DNA of 64,000 bases from Legionella quinlivanii (GCF_900461555.1 NZ_UGOX01000001.1:3299501-3363500), one strand, 5' to 3'. Shown: positions 7,355 through 16,477, numbered from the stretch's first letter. The notes: generated by a model from the sequence alone, not told the origin. Numbers and translations: made by a program.

Positions 7355-9698
7355 TGATCTCTCCCATCTGAAAGAGTTTAACTTAAGTAATCAACAGGGA
7401 GTCAGCCAATCTATATTGAGAGATAAAATCCATCTTTTATACAAGCAGCTCCCTGTTGCTATTTTAGCTGAAACCTTCGCGTATATTGTGTTTGCCTCCG
7501 GCATCTCATCCTACGGCCAGCATCTGTTCAGCCTGAAAATCTGGCTGGTTTATATGATTATCGTAACCCTGTTATGGTTAACCTCATACCTCGCCTTTCG
7601 ATTTAAACCGAGCGCATTTTCCTATCCGATATGGTTACTGCAATTTGCTTTGTTTTGTTTTCTGTCAGGAACAGGCTGGGGTCTGGCCAGCGTGCTGCTT
7701 TTACCTGCAGACAGTATCCTGCACCAGGCATTTGCCATTATCCTTATTTTCGGTCTGCTTGCCGGAGCCGTTCCATTTCTTTCTCCGGTGATTAGTATTT
7801 ACGCTTTGTTTCTATTGCCCACGGCTCTTCCTTTAATAATATGGCTTTTTATGCAAAGTGAAATTCATGTTCTGATTGCCTATTGCGCCATCATATACGC
7901 TTTGGTTGCTTTAGCGAGTAGTCTCTATGCCAATCAATATTTGAGTAATGCACTTTCTCTGGCTTATAAAAATATCAATCTTGACAGCATCAATCAGTTA
8001 CTTGAAAAAAAAGTAGCTCTGAGAACCAGCGAGCTGGAGCAGACCCTTGCCCTGACCCGCTCCACACTGGAGTCCACTGCTGACGGCATCATCGTAGTAA
8101 ATCGCGCAGGAAAACTCGATTACTACAATCAGAGGTTTCTCGACCTGTGGCAAGCAGCCTTCACCAGCCAACCCCGAATCAGCATTCAGGAGTTTTTTCC
8201 AACGCTTTTGCACGAGCTTAAAAATCCGGAAGCGTTTCGAAAGATATTAGAAAAACTGAGCATTGATCCGGAAAGGGAATATGCTGACGAATTTGCTTTG
8301 CGCAATGGCCATATTCTTGAATGGAACTCAAAGCCGCACCGGCTGGGGAATACAATTGCAGGGCGTGTATGGAGTTTTCGCGACATCAGCCAGCGCAAGC
8401 AAATGGAATTGCAGCTTGCTTTTCAGGCTAATCATGATCAGCTGACCGGCCTTCCCAATCGCAAACTGCTCTATGATCGTATTATTCATGGCATTCATTT
8501 TGCCAAACGAAATCATAATAAACTGTTGCTTATTTTTTTGGATATCGATAATTTTAAACTAATCAATGACAATCTTGGCCATGAAATTGGCGATGAGCTG
8601 CTGCAGCAGATTACCCAGCGTCTTAAGCTAGCTACTCGGGAAAGCGATACCCTGGCACGTTTTGGCGGCGATAAATTCGTTGTTTTATATGCAATCAAAA
8701 ACTATCGACATGCTGCCATGCTCTGTAAACGAATTCTGTCGGTAATGACTAAATCGGTTTATATTCATCCTCATGAAATTGTCGTCACGGCGAGCCTTGG
8801 TGTAAGCATATATCCCAAGGACGGCACCGAGGTTGTCACTTTACTGACCAATGCAGAAATGGCCATGTATCAGGCCAAAAATATGGGCAGAAATAACTAC
8901 CAGTTATATGACGAATCCATTCGCAATCAAGCCCGCCAAAGTCTTCAATTACAGATGGAATTGCGCACTGCCCTTGTTAAAAAAGAATTTTTCCTTCTTT
9001 ATCAGCCGATTGTTCAGTTGAGCAGCGGCCGGATTGTTGGAGTTGAAGCCTTACTGCGCTGGCAACATCCCACAAAAGGGATTATTTTACCACATGAATT
9101 TATCACCATAGCAGAAGACTCCGGTATTATTATACCGCTTGGTGAATGGATTTTTAAAACGGCCTGCACCCAGAATAAAATCTGGCAAGATCAGGGATTA
9201 AACCCCATTCGCATGGCCATTAACGTTTCCGGAATTCAATTATTAAGAGATGACTTTGCCGCCTGCATCGATCGCTGCCTCGAAGAAAGCGCGCTTCCAC
9301 CCCATTATATTGAAATTGAATTAACAGAAAGCGTGATTATGGACAAACAACAGCAACATATTAATTTGTTGAATGTGCTTAAAAACCGGGGGGTTCAACT
9401 TTGCATTGACGATTTTGGAACCGGTTATTCCAGCCTAAGCTATTTGCGCGATTTCCCTGTTGCAAAGATTAAAATTGACCAATCCTTTATTGAAAAATGT
9501 CCTTTCGATCCTAACAATAACTCCATTGTGGAAGCGATTATTGCCATGAGTCACGGCTTAAAAATGCGGGTTTTGGCAGAGGGAATACAAAACCTGGAGC
9601 AATTACAATTTCTTAAAGACTTGGGCTGTGATGAAGGCCAGGGTTTTTATTTTAATCAGGCGCTTTCAGCGGAAGAAATTGCAAAACTACTTGCCTGA
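7347..9698 (+). CDS. Membrane PAS-GGDEF-EAL cyclic-di-GMP protein with degenerate GGDEF
   Basis: About 783 residues from ATG 7347, which has GGGGA at an ideal distance; ATG 7338 is almost on top of that SD. The N-terminus has five or six hydrophobic helices (about 1-205), then a PAS-like sensor (about 230-350), a GGDEF domain and an EAL domain. The cyclase signature reads GGDKF, losing the acidic residue needed for diguanylate cyclase activity. The EAL domain keeps EALLRW, DDFGTGYSS and the late AEGI and DEGQGF segments, so phosphodiesterase activity is likely, with the GGDEF domain perhaps sensing GTP. It sits beside exopolysaccharide genes, and such systems are often c-di-GMP controlled. 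No PilZ receptor was seen nearby. Confidence 0.85.
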   Translation: MINDLSHLKEFNLSNQQGVSQSILRDKIHLLYKQLPVAILAETFAYIVFASGISSYGQHLFSLKIWLVYMIIVTLLWLTSYLAFRFKPSAFSYPIWLLQFALFCFLSGTGWGLASVLLLPADSILHQAFAIILIFGLLAGAVPFLSPVISIYALFLLPTALPLIIWLFMQSEIHVLIAYCAIIYALVALASSLYANQYLSNALSLAYKNINLDSINQLLEKKVALRTSELEQTLALTRSTLESTADGIIVVNRAGKLDYYNQRFLDLWQAAFTSQPRISIQEFFPTLLHELKNPEAFRKILEKLSIDPEREYADEFALRNGHILEWNSKPHRLGNTIAGRVWSFRDISQRKQMELQLAFQANHDQLTGLPNRKLLYDRIIHGIHFAKRNHNKLLLIFLDIDNFKLINDNLGHEIGDELLQQITQRLKLATRESDTLARFGGDKFVVLYAIKNYRHAAMLCKRILSVMTKSVYIHPHEIVVTASLGVSIYPKDGTEVVTLLTNAEMAMYQAKNMGRNNYQLYDESIRNQARQSLQLQMELRTALVKKEFFLLYQPIVQLSSGRIVGVEALLRWQHPTKGIILPHEFITIAEDSGIIIPLGEWIFKTACTQNKIWQDQGLNPIRMAINVSGIQLLRDDFAACIDRCLEESALPPHYIEIELTESVIMDKQQQHINLLNVLKNRGVQLCIDDFGTGYSSLSYLRDFPVAKIKIDQSFIEKCPFDPNNNSIVEAIIAMSHGLKMRVLAEGIQNLEQLQFLKDLGCDEGQGFYFNQALSAEEIAKLLA

Positions 9699-9780
9699 TT
9701 TCATATCATAAATTCTAGTTTTTTTACAACTAAAAATAAATAGGCTAAAATGAATCCTTTTTAAATAACAAGGTTAGTTA

Positions 9781-11007
9781 ATGTTTCTCGTAAAAAAAGC
9801 CATTCGGCTTATTAAATTCCCTTCTTCAAATCCATTTGACAATGTAGATTCAACGAGCCTTTATACAACATTATTACAAAGCGAATCGCCCCAGGAACAA
9901 GCCATTTATTCTTTATTTACACGTAACAATACCATTGCTCGTTCATTGCAGGAAAAATTACTGTTTCTCTGGATTCAAAATCCTTCAAGATTAACCAATG
10001 CAAATTGCAGTAAATTCTATGAGATTTTAAACAATTCCCTAAGCAATTCGGCCATCAGTCCTCGCTATAAAATGCGTGCTGGATGGCTAATGGCTATTTT
10101 ATCCAATACACTTCCTGAAGAATTCAAAAACACGGTCGCTTCTATTGATCAGGACTCTTTTATTCCAGGTTTCGCAGATTTCTACCCCACTAGAAAAGTG
10201 TTAGAGTTCTTACAGGCTATGCGAGTGAGGGCTGAGAATCCATCAGGGTTGATTACGAATTACTATTTCGTGTCTACAGCCCATCTTAAAGTCGAGGATA
10301 TAGAGGAAATTTTACCCATGTACCTGGGAGATTTTAGAAAAAATCAACCCACTTTAGATCTTAACGATCAGCTTTTTCCACTCCTGGCTTTTCTTGAATG
10401 CATGAGTGATGAACAACGCCTTAAAGCATTTAATCAGATTGTAAAATGCGTGCAAATCGAACCCTTATCCTTTATAAAAGAAATCCTCAGCCGATTTCTG
10501 GCACAAGCCAGCGATAATTTGGTCGCTCAAATTAAAAACCAGGTCGCTGATGACTTTGTGAAAAGAAACTCTCCTGAGCATCAAGGGTCCATTAATGAGA
10601 AATATTACAGGATCTATGATCTGCATAATTTTATGAATACTCTTATGGAGCAAACTCATCAAAAGAAAATAGCCGACATTGCTACACCAGCGAACCAAAA
10701 TGAATTATCGCGCTTCATTGATGATTTATTTAAAAATCTCCAAACGTATCCGAGAACATTGGCTGCCTATGAAGGAGCTTTTAGAACCTTAATGCAACTA
10801 GTGTTTAGCAATGATCAAGCAAGAGTAATCATTAAAGAGAAAATTGATCAGAACTATGACGCTCAAAAATGCAATATCTATTGTCGCTTCCAGCAGCAGC
10901 TAAGGGCGGCCTGCATACTGAAAACCTGCCTTCCCAATGTGCTTCAAGCACATCAGGAAATAGACGATACTGAAACCATGCAGATTGAGGCAATCGCCTC
11001 ACATTAA
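9781..11007 (+). CDS. Hypothetical helical protein
   Basis: 408 residues, ATG preceded by AAGG at seven bases. No signal peptide, membrane segment, repeat or catalytic motif that I recognise; composition is rich in Asn, Gln, Leu and Phe and predicted to be mainly helical. The last 15 residues are acidic and polar (EIDDTETMQIE), which is compatible with, but not proof of, a Dot/Icm secretion tail. It converges on and overlaps by 4 bp the small coiled-coil gene on the opposite strand. No function is assigned. Confidence 0.6.
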   Translation: MFLVKKAIRLIKFPSSNPFDNVDSTSLYTTLLQSESPQEQAIYSLFTRNNTIARSLQEKLLFLWIQNPSRLTNANCSKFYEILNNSLSNSAISPRYKMRAGWLMAILSNTLPEEFKNTVASIDQDSFIPGFADFYPTRKVLEFLQAMRVRAENPSGLITNYYFVSTAHLKVEDIEEILPMYLGDFRKNQPTLDLNDQLFPLLAFLECMSDEQRLKAFNQIVKCVQIEPLSFIKEILSRFLAQASDNLVAQIKNQVADDFVKRNSPEHQGSINEKYYRIYDLHNFMNTLMEQTHQKKIADIATPANQNELSRFIDDLFKNLQTYPRTLAAYEGAFRTLMQLVFSNDQARVIIKEKIDQNYDAQKCNIYCRFQQQLRAACILKTCLPNVLQAHQEIDDTETMQIEAIASH

Positions 11008-11534
11008 AAATGCTGATTAATTGCCTTGGCGTAGGTTTCCTGCGCCTCGGTTAAACGTTTTTCTGCTGCACCCAATTCGGCCATCAGCACCAGTTGCTGC
11101 TCTTTTCTGTCGTCAAGCGCAGATAATCTTGCCGCCAGCGCATCTCGCTGTTCCGTGAATGATTGAATCTGCTCTTCAAGAGACGCCAGCCATTGCTGGC
11201 GAGTGCTCAGAGCCTGCAGCATAAAGCTGGCCGTGTCTTCTGTCTTCTTAATAGACGCCTTACACTGACATAATCTGACCAGAATATTAATTTTCTGATG
11301 GATACGCTCTGCAAGATAATTGGCAGCCTGTGAATTGACTTGTATGGCCAGCCGCTCAATATCCCTTTTAATTTCGTCAATAAAATTCTCGGCTTTTGGC
11401 TCAAACTGATAGTGAAAAATGCCCGGCGGCAGGCTTTGCCAGGATATCTGGACGCCCGGCTTGCTCAGATTCCAGGCTAGCTCAGGCAGTCTGGATTTAA
11501 GACCTTGCAGCATTACTTCTATGTTTTCTAGCAT
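11004..11534 (-). CDS. Small coiled-coil protein
   Basis: 176 residues. The second half (about 95-170) is a strongly charged heptad-like helix with Glu, Gln, Lys and Leu, including repeated AALRERL-like stretches, so a coiled coil is likely; the first half is mixed. It overlaps the preceding gene at 11528 by 7 bp on the same strand, so the two are translationally coupled. The partner gene is also orphan, and together they look like a two-component module of unknown purpose. No signal peptide. Confidence 0.55.
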   Translation of the reverse strand: MLENIEVMLQGLKSRLPELAWNLSKPGVQISWQSLPPGIFHYQFEPKAENFIDEIKRDIERLAIQVNSQAANYLAERIHQKINILVRLCQCKASIKKTEDTASFMLQALSTRQQWLASLEEQIQSFTEQRDALAARLSALDDRKEQQLVLMAELGAAEKRLTEAQETYAKAINQHF

Positions 11535-12436
11535 GGGCTTATACCCGGTAGTGTTTCTGGTTCCTCAAATTCTTTCACATCCACTTGCTCAGGCTTTTGA
11601 ACCAGCTCATGCATTTTCCACCTATTCAGTAAATAGCGGGAAAACTGTCGGCCGCTTTCTTTTGGAAAATCATTCTCAAGCAGATATTGATGTACATCAC
11701 TGAGAGCATTTGTGTTTAAAAAATTAAGCCACAGCGGATATTTAGTCAGAATAGTGAGCATCACTGATCGATCATAGCGTACCAGTCCATTAATTGCTTT
11801 ACTCATTTTTGAGTCGCAGTCAGGATCCTCGCTATTGGCTACCTGTTCCAGGGAGCGATATAAATAACTCACCTGCCATTTTTTTTTCAAAAGCGGCAGA
11901 GATTGCGGATTCCCATCCAGCAGCTCGCTTATCGCCTGCTGAATATCCTTTCGATCTTGTAAATAACGCTGAACCTTTCTTTTCGACTGGTCTGAAAAAT
12001 TGTTTTTGTCCATGAAAGAATGAATCGATTCAAGCGCTTTAATTTCCAATCGATGCAGCCAATGAAAATATTTGTCAAAAATGAGTAAACAACTGGTTTC
12101 ATTATATTGAATGAGCGTTATTATCGCGCCCGGGATTTTTTTTGAATAGTCGTCAGACTCTTTCGCTTTCAGGATAAAGCGTTGCAAACCCTGATATAAA
12201 TACTCTAACTGCCAGGGTTTAAAAAAGCTCAGCCATTCGGGATAGTGAGTCAGCAGATCTAAAATTGCCTCATCACAATGGTTCATTAAAGTGAACAATT
12301 GCAAGCCCTCAGGCTCTTTTTCAAGTGAGTCTTCCAGCATAAGCCAGACATTTTTACGATTGTTTCGATACCCTTTGGAGCGAACATAGTAGTCTTCACT
12401 CAAAAAAGTCTTAAAAAAAAGATTCATATTTAACAT
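11528..12436 (-). CDS. Hypothetical helical repeat-like protein, upstream partner of the coiled-coil gene
   Basis: 302 residues from the ATG at 12436, which has GAAGG seven bases upstream; a GTG at 12535 would add 33 residues but has no clear SD. The protein contains internally similar blocks: LEYLYQGLQRF with LLIFDKYFHWLHRLEIKAL, then VSYLYRSLEQV with MLTILTKYPLWLNFLNTNAL. This suggests a tandem duplication of a roughly 110-residue helical unit built on YP-LW-FL motifs. No catalytic site is recognised. It overlaps the coiled-coil gene by 7 bp. Confidence 0.55.
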   Translation of the reverse strand: MLNMNLFFKTFLSEDYYVRSKGYRNNRKNVWLMLEDSLEKEPEGLQLFTLMNHCDEAILDLLTHYPEWLSFFKPWQLEYLYQGLQRFILKAKESDDYSKKIPGAIITLIQYNETSCLLIFDKYFHWLHRLEIKALESIHSFMDKNNFSDQSKRKVQRYLQDRKDIQQAISELLDGNPQSLPLLKKKWQVSYLYRSLEQVANSEDPDCDSKMSKAINGLVRYDRSVMLTILTKYPLWLNFLNTNALSDVHQYLLENDFPKESGRQFSRYLLNRWKMHELVQKPEQVDVKEFEEPETLPGISPC

Positions 12437-12637
12437 GTCTGCGCCTTCACCGACTCGCAAAATTAATCGAACACCATGATGTATTGTAAGCCTTTTGAGC
12501 AACTTTATAAATAAGAGTTCCAGCTCCACTTCCACTCAGAGCTGTTTCATTTTAATTACTAATGCTCTTTTCTTCCGTTTGCGGGAGAAGGGAGCAAAAG
12601 TTAAGATCTGGAAGACTGCCCTTTCACTAAAAAGCGC

Positions 12638-12665
12638 TTGAATTTTTTGTTTAAAAAGGTATGCT
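12638..12665 (+). promoter_or_regulatory. Promoter of tRNA-Lys
   Basis: TTGAAT at 12638-12643 and TATGCT at 12660-12665, spaced 16 bp, place transcription start about five bases before the mature tRNA 5' end. Confidence 0.6.
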
Positions 12666-12676
12666 TTGTAATTGTG

Positions 12677-12752
12677 GGGCCGTTAGCTCAGCTGGTAGAG
12701 CAGGAGGCTCTTAACCTCTGTGTCATAGGTTCGATCCCTATACGGCCCACCA
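12677..12752 (+). tRNA. tRNA-Lys (anticodon CUU)
   Basis: A full 76-nt cloverleaf can be drawn. The acceptor GGGCCGT pairs with ACGGCCC, D-arm GCTC/GAGC, anticodon stem GGAGG/CCTCT (one G-T pair) with loop CTCTTAA giving anticodon CTT, and T-arm ATAGG/CCTAT with loop TTCGATC. CCA is encoded. It decodes AAG. Confidence 0.95.
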
Positions 12753-12755
12753 TAT

Positions 12756-12781
12756 AAAATCAAGTCCTTAGCTTGATTTTT
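12756..12781 (+). terminator. Intrinsic terminator of tRNA-Lys
   Basis: AAAATCAAG and CTTGATTTT form a 9-bp stem with a 7-nt loop immediately after the tRNA, and the 3' arm merges into a T-run. Confidence 0.7.
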
Positions 12782-12880
12782 CCCAAAAACCTACTACCCG
12801 TGACAATATTGTGTCAGAATTGCCTTTCTTGTTTCTGCTTTAAAGAGAGCCTAAGACATTTACAAATATCTTTAATAAAT

Positions 12881-14119
12881 TCAGGGGGCGCTAATATTGT
12901 TCTGGTTCGTGAAGCGCTCTAATAACGCCGTTATTTTGGCATCAAACGTCTCTATAGTTTCTCCTCGTATTGCAAGCTTGCCAGGAAGCATTAAAGCAGC
13001 CATTTTAGATTCCTGAGTTACTTCGACTGCTATGCCAGCGCTTTTTATTAAATCGGCGCATTGATTAATTACTGCTATCTGTGTTCCCGGTGTGAACTCA
13101 ATATAAATACCTAAATAAGGTGAGTGGTTAAGTCTACAGTTTTGCTCAAAAAGCATGTGAATCTTTTGTTCTAATGAAACATGTTGGCTTTGATTTTTCT
13201 TCCAGCCATAAGAAAAAAAATGTCCCTCTACTAAACTTTCTTTTGGTTCACCTTTTAATGCACTTAGCACTAGAGTTGCTTGATTTTGTAAATGCAGAGA
13301 TAAATTTCGAAAAAAGTGGTTTATACGGATGAGCATAACAGGATTACTTAAATTGTTTTTAGTGATGGCCTTAATAATTTCTTCAATGTGTTCTCGTGAG
13401 CGAATATAAGCGCTTACGACCTCTCCTTCGGTCTCTGCTAAAGAAATGGCGATACGTGAATTTTTAGTTGCAACGGCTATAATATCTTCAAAGCTCGAAA
13501 TTAATCTAATAAATTGTTTGTGGTTTTGTCTGATAAAGTAATCTACTTGTCCTATCAATTCCTGATTATTAGCTAAAATACCACAGTCAATTAAATCAAG
13601 AAGCTGGGTAATAGTGGCAAAAGATGCTGCTAACTGCGTGTGAAGTTTTTCTTTTGAAAAACTATATTGAAAGAGAAAGGCTACTATGGTTGGATTAATC
13701 GCCGCAAGCGGTAATAAATGAGATATTTTAAATAATTCCTGGCGTTCATCGTCTATTACCAGGCTAAAAATATGCTTCATCAATAAAGCGCTTTTGTCAA
13801 CCTGACATAGCTTTACTAGTTGTTTACACTTTAAAAGTTCAACTACATCCCTTAATTCTTGTAGGCCATCTGACTCCAGGAGGTTAGTCATAGCGGCAGA
13901 AGACTTCTCAGCAATGGCGACAAGCGTTTCTGGTGTATCGATACGCTTTACAAGCTTAAGATACTCACGGCGATATTTTTCATTAACAGCGCTATAGTCA
14001 GGCAAATCCTCAAAATCTGGATTGGCTTTGACATAGGCTTCATCTATTTGATTTATCTCTAATTGGCGCTCCCTGTCTAGTCGTTCATATTCAGATATAA
14101 TGATATCGCTTAGATGCAT
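12881..14119 (-). CDS. Hypothetical protein, possible effector
   Basis: About 412 residues from ATG 14119 (AAAGGG six bases upstream); the longer frame begins at a TTG. It is predicted mostly helical, soluble, with no signal peptide. A segment near residue 290 reads GHFFSYGWKKNQ, resembling short FF/WF-K modules in two other orphan proteins here (16656-17804 and 18939-20609). After it comes a mixed alpha/beta tail containing GIYIEFTPGTQIAVINQ. No catalytic motif recognised. Unlike its neighbours it has lower GC and many AT-rich codons, compatible with recent acquisition. Function unknown. Confidence 0.6.
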   Translation of the reverse strand: MHLSDIIISEYERLDRERQLEINQIDEAYVKANPDFEDLPDYSAVNEKYRREYLKLVKRIDTPETLVAIAEKSSAAMTNLLESDGLQELRDVVELLKCKQLVKLCQVDKSALLMKHIFSLVIDDERQELFKISHLLPLAAINPTIVAFLFQYSFSKEKLHTQLAASFATITQLLDLIDCGILANNQELIGQVDYFIRQNHKQFIRLISSFEDIIAVATKNSRIAISLAETEGEVVSAYIRSREHIEEIIKAITKNNLSNPVMLIRINHFFRNLSLHLQNQATLVLSALKGEPKESLVEGHFFSYGWKKNQSQHVSLEQKIHMLFEQNCRLNHSPYLGIYIEFTPGTQIAVINQCADLIKSAGIAVEVTQESKMAALMLPGKLAIRGETIETFDAKITALLERFTNQNNISAP

Positions 14120-14474
14120 ATCATGCCCTTTATAATACAAAATGACCTATATTTTAACACATCGAAGGCAAAAGATTAACCCTGAATTACAGTGTTAAGT
14201 TTTCTTTAGGAAAATTGTTATGTAAATCTATTAGCTAGATGCAGAAATGATGTCTACAGCGCTTATTGCAATGAATTCCTTCATAGTGAACTCACCCTTA
14301 CAGAGTTGGCGTAAAGGAAAAAATGATTGCTCCTTTTGATCAGTCGTTAATGAACTATTACGATTAGAGTGGATAGATAGGCGGTTTTCAATGCACCGCG
14401 AAAGTTTTAAATTCATATCCTTTATTTAAGAAAAAATCTACCTTTCTATTAAATCTCTTTCTCAATGAAAAAGC
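14120..14474. other. AT-rich intergenic region
   Basis: No convincing gene. A 61-codon frame on the minus strand (14231-14416) has AAAGG only two bases from its ATG and no recognisable content; it could be a small gene or chance. The region ends at the MerR-type promoter. Confidence 0.35.
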
Positions 14475-14505
14475 TTGACCCTATAGTAACTATAGGCTTT
14501 ATCTT
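14475..14505 (+). promoter_or_regulatory. MerR-type promoter/operator with 19-bp spacer
   Basis: TTGACC (14475-14480) and TATCTT (14500-14505) are separated by 19 bp, longer than the standard 17 and diagnostic of MerR-family promoters. The spacer contains the dyad CCTATAG-TAA-CTATAGG. It lies just upstream of the MerR-type gene, so autoregulation and co-regulation of the following SDR gene are expected. Confidence 0.75.
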
Positions 14506-14533
14506 GTTCATCAACAGGCAGGAGATAAGAACA

Positions 14534-15490
14534 ATGGCTGAATGGCTGGTTAAAAATTTAAGTCAATTGACGGGGGTTTCTGTGCAAACATTGCATCATT
14601 ATGATCGCATTGATCTGTTAAAACCGTCGTTACGTCTTGCTAATGGGTATCGTGTTTATACAGAAAAAGATTTATTAAAACTTCAGCAAATCATTGCCTT
14701 GAAATTTTTCGGATTTGAGCTGTCACATATTAAAGAATTAGTCGAGGATGAGGGTGATGCCCTGCAACACTTTGCTACCCAGGCACAGGTATTGGAAAAA
14801 AAGGCGCATGCGTTGCTGGAAGGTGCTAAAGCCTTGAGGAATATTACCTCAGCGATGAATAAGAGCCAAGCAATCCCCTGGAAAACGCTGATTGAGCTTA
14901 TTGAGGTATATCAGATGACAGTCAAACTCGAGCATTCATGGGTTAAAGATATTTTTACCCCTGAAGAATTAAGAGAATATGCGGCTTTTAAAAAAGAAAC
15001 GGATGAATCAAAGCAACGCGCTCTTTTTGAAAAAAAACTATCTTATTTAATCCATGAAGTGGGCAGAAATTTACATTGTGATCCTTCTTCCGAGATTGGT
15101 ATTCATTTGGGCGAAGAATGCATGAAGAATATCAACCAGTTATATGGAAAGAAATATGCTCATTTGCGAACTAAACAGTTTGAAAAAGGATTTGCCAATG
15201 GATTAGGACTTAAAGAAAGAGGTCTGACTTCTGAAATTGTGAACTGGATGCAAAAAAGTATTAGCGCTTACTGGCAGGCCACTTTTTATGAACTGATTAA
15301 AACCTTTGGAGAAATTCCTGACAACGAATTTTTATCGCGCTGGAATGAATTAATCGATGAGCGCTGCGGGAATAATTTTGAGCATAAGCAAAGGGTATAT
15401 GAACAGCTTTTAAATGATGACAAAGTACCTGATGAAATAAAAAACTGGTTAAACCATTTAATGACAAATAACAATAATATAGGGGGTTAA
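14534..15490 (+). CDS. MerR family regulator with TipAS-like effector domain
   Basis: About 318 residues from ATG 14534 (AGGAG eight bases upstream). Upstream in-frame codons overlap the promoter and cannot be translated. The N-terminal 70 residues form a MerR winged helix-turn-helix (LSQLTGVSVQTLHHYDRIDLL, then NGYRVY), then a dimerisation coiled coil (about 75-115). The C-terminal half (about 155-310) is all helical and resembles TipAS antibiotic-sensing domains, with no cysteine cluster for metal sensing. It ends 1 bp before the SDR gene, so both form an operon. The ligand is probably an organic molecule, by analogy with TipA-type activators. Confidence 0.82.
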   Translation: MAEWLVKNLSQLTGVSVQTLHHYDRIDLLKPSLRLANGYRVYTEKDLLKLQQIIALKFFGFELSHIKELVEDEGDALQHFATQAQVLEKKAHALLEGAKALRNITSAMNKSQAIPWKTLIELIEVYQMTVKLEHSWVKDIFTPEELREYAAFKKETDESKQRALFEKKLSYLIHEVGRNLHCDPSSEIGIHLGEECMKNINQLYGKKYAHLRTKQFEKGFANGLGLKERGLTSEIVNWMQKSISAYWQATFYELIKTFGEIPDNEFLSRWNELIDERCGNNFEHKQRVYEQLLNDDKVPDEIKNWLNHLMTNNNNIGG

Positions 15491-15491
15491 A

Positions 15492-16466
15492 ATGAAAAAT
15501 AAACCGGAAACAGTGGTTGTTGCAGGTGCAACCCGCGGCATTGGTTTAGGTTTCGTAGAAAAGTTTTTAGCTTTGGACTGCAAAGTAATTGCCACATACC
15601 GAGCGACTAGTAACCTGCTTAATTTAAAAGAACAACAGGAACGTTATGGCGATAAGCTGATTATGTTGCCACTGGATTTAACTGATACAACTCAAATTGA
15701 CGCGTTCACCAAAAAGCTTCATGAATCTGAAGAAAAAATAGATTTATTGATATTAAATGCCGGGACAACCGGAAATAATGATGTACTTAAGTTAGAGCCA
15801 AAACCGCTGGATCCAGCCACATTCTGGCCAGAATTGGAACTTTCCAGAAAGGTGCACGAGGACGGACCATTGCGGCTGATCCTGGGCTTAGAGAATAAAA
15901 TGCAAAATAAAAATGCCTGCATCGTCTATTTAACCACGCCTCATGGCCTTGGTTCAAAAACTGTAGGCATTGATGCGCATGCTATGTCAAAAGCTGGAGG
16001 TCAGAGTATGATTTATAGCCGTTGCAAAGCGATGGTTAAAAAGTGGACCGATGCCTGTAAAGAGCCGGAACAACTGGCGCAAGCACCAGGCGCCTTCGCA
16101 ATTTATCCTGGTTGGGTGAAAACAGATATGGGCGGTTCAAATGCCCGTCTTACAGTAGCGGACAGTGTTGATTCTATGGTTAAAGTAATTGACACTGTTA
16201 TTGGTAATAAGAAATTCGCTGCAGTTTATTCATATAATGGCTCGGCTTTGAATCGTGATTCCTATGTCGCTTCAGAAGAGCTGACAAAAGTCATTGCCGC
16301 AGCAGAATCAGCAAAGGAAATAAGCGCGCAGAACCAACAGATGCCCAATGCCATTCTCCCGACATTGTCTCTTTTTGCGCACAAAGAGGCAGATGTGCGT
16401 ACTAGCCCTCACACCGGCAATTCTATTCCTAATACAAGCTATGCCCCTTCCGGGTCACAAATTTAA
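15492..16466 (+). CDS. SDR-fold protein with altered catalytic triad
   Basis: 324 residues, with GGGG before the ATG. The cofactor motif GATRGIG (12-18) and NAG (89-91) are typical of classical SDRs. The usual YxxxK is HAMSK, so the catalytic Tyr is His163 while Lys167 stays, and the usual Ser is Thr (YLTTPHG). A 50-residue Ser/Pro-rich tail exceeds the normal family length, and its last codons lie in sequence that also flanks repeat B1, suggesting the 3' end was modified by the repeat. It is co-transcribed with the MerR-TipAS regulator. It could be a reductase with unusual chemistry or a non-catalytic NAD(P)-binding protein. Confidence 0.75.
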   Translation: MKNKPETVVVAGATRGIGLGFVEKFLALDCKVIATYRATSNLLNLKEQQERYGDKLIMLPLDLTDTTQIDAFTKKLHESEEKIDLLILNAGTTGNNDVLKLEPKPLDPATFWPELELSRKVHEDGPLRLILGLENKMQNKNACIVYLTTPHGLGSKTVGIDAHAMSKAGGQSMIYSRCKAMVKKWTDACKEPEQLAQAPGAFAIYPGWVKTDMGGSNARLTVADSVDSMVKVIDTVIGNKKFAAVYSYNGSALNRDSYVASEELTKVIAAAESAKEISAQNQQMPNAILPTLSLFAHKEADVRTSPHTGNSIPNTSYAPSGSQI

Positions 16467-16477
16467 CCATCGTATAA

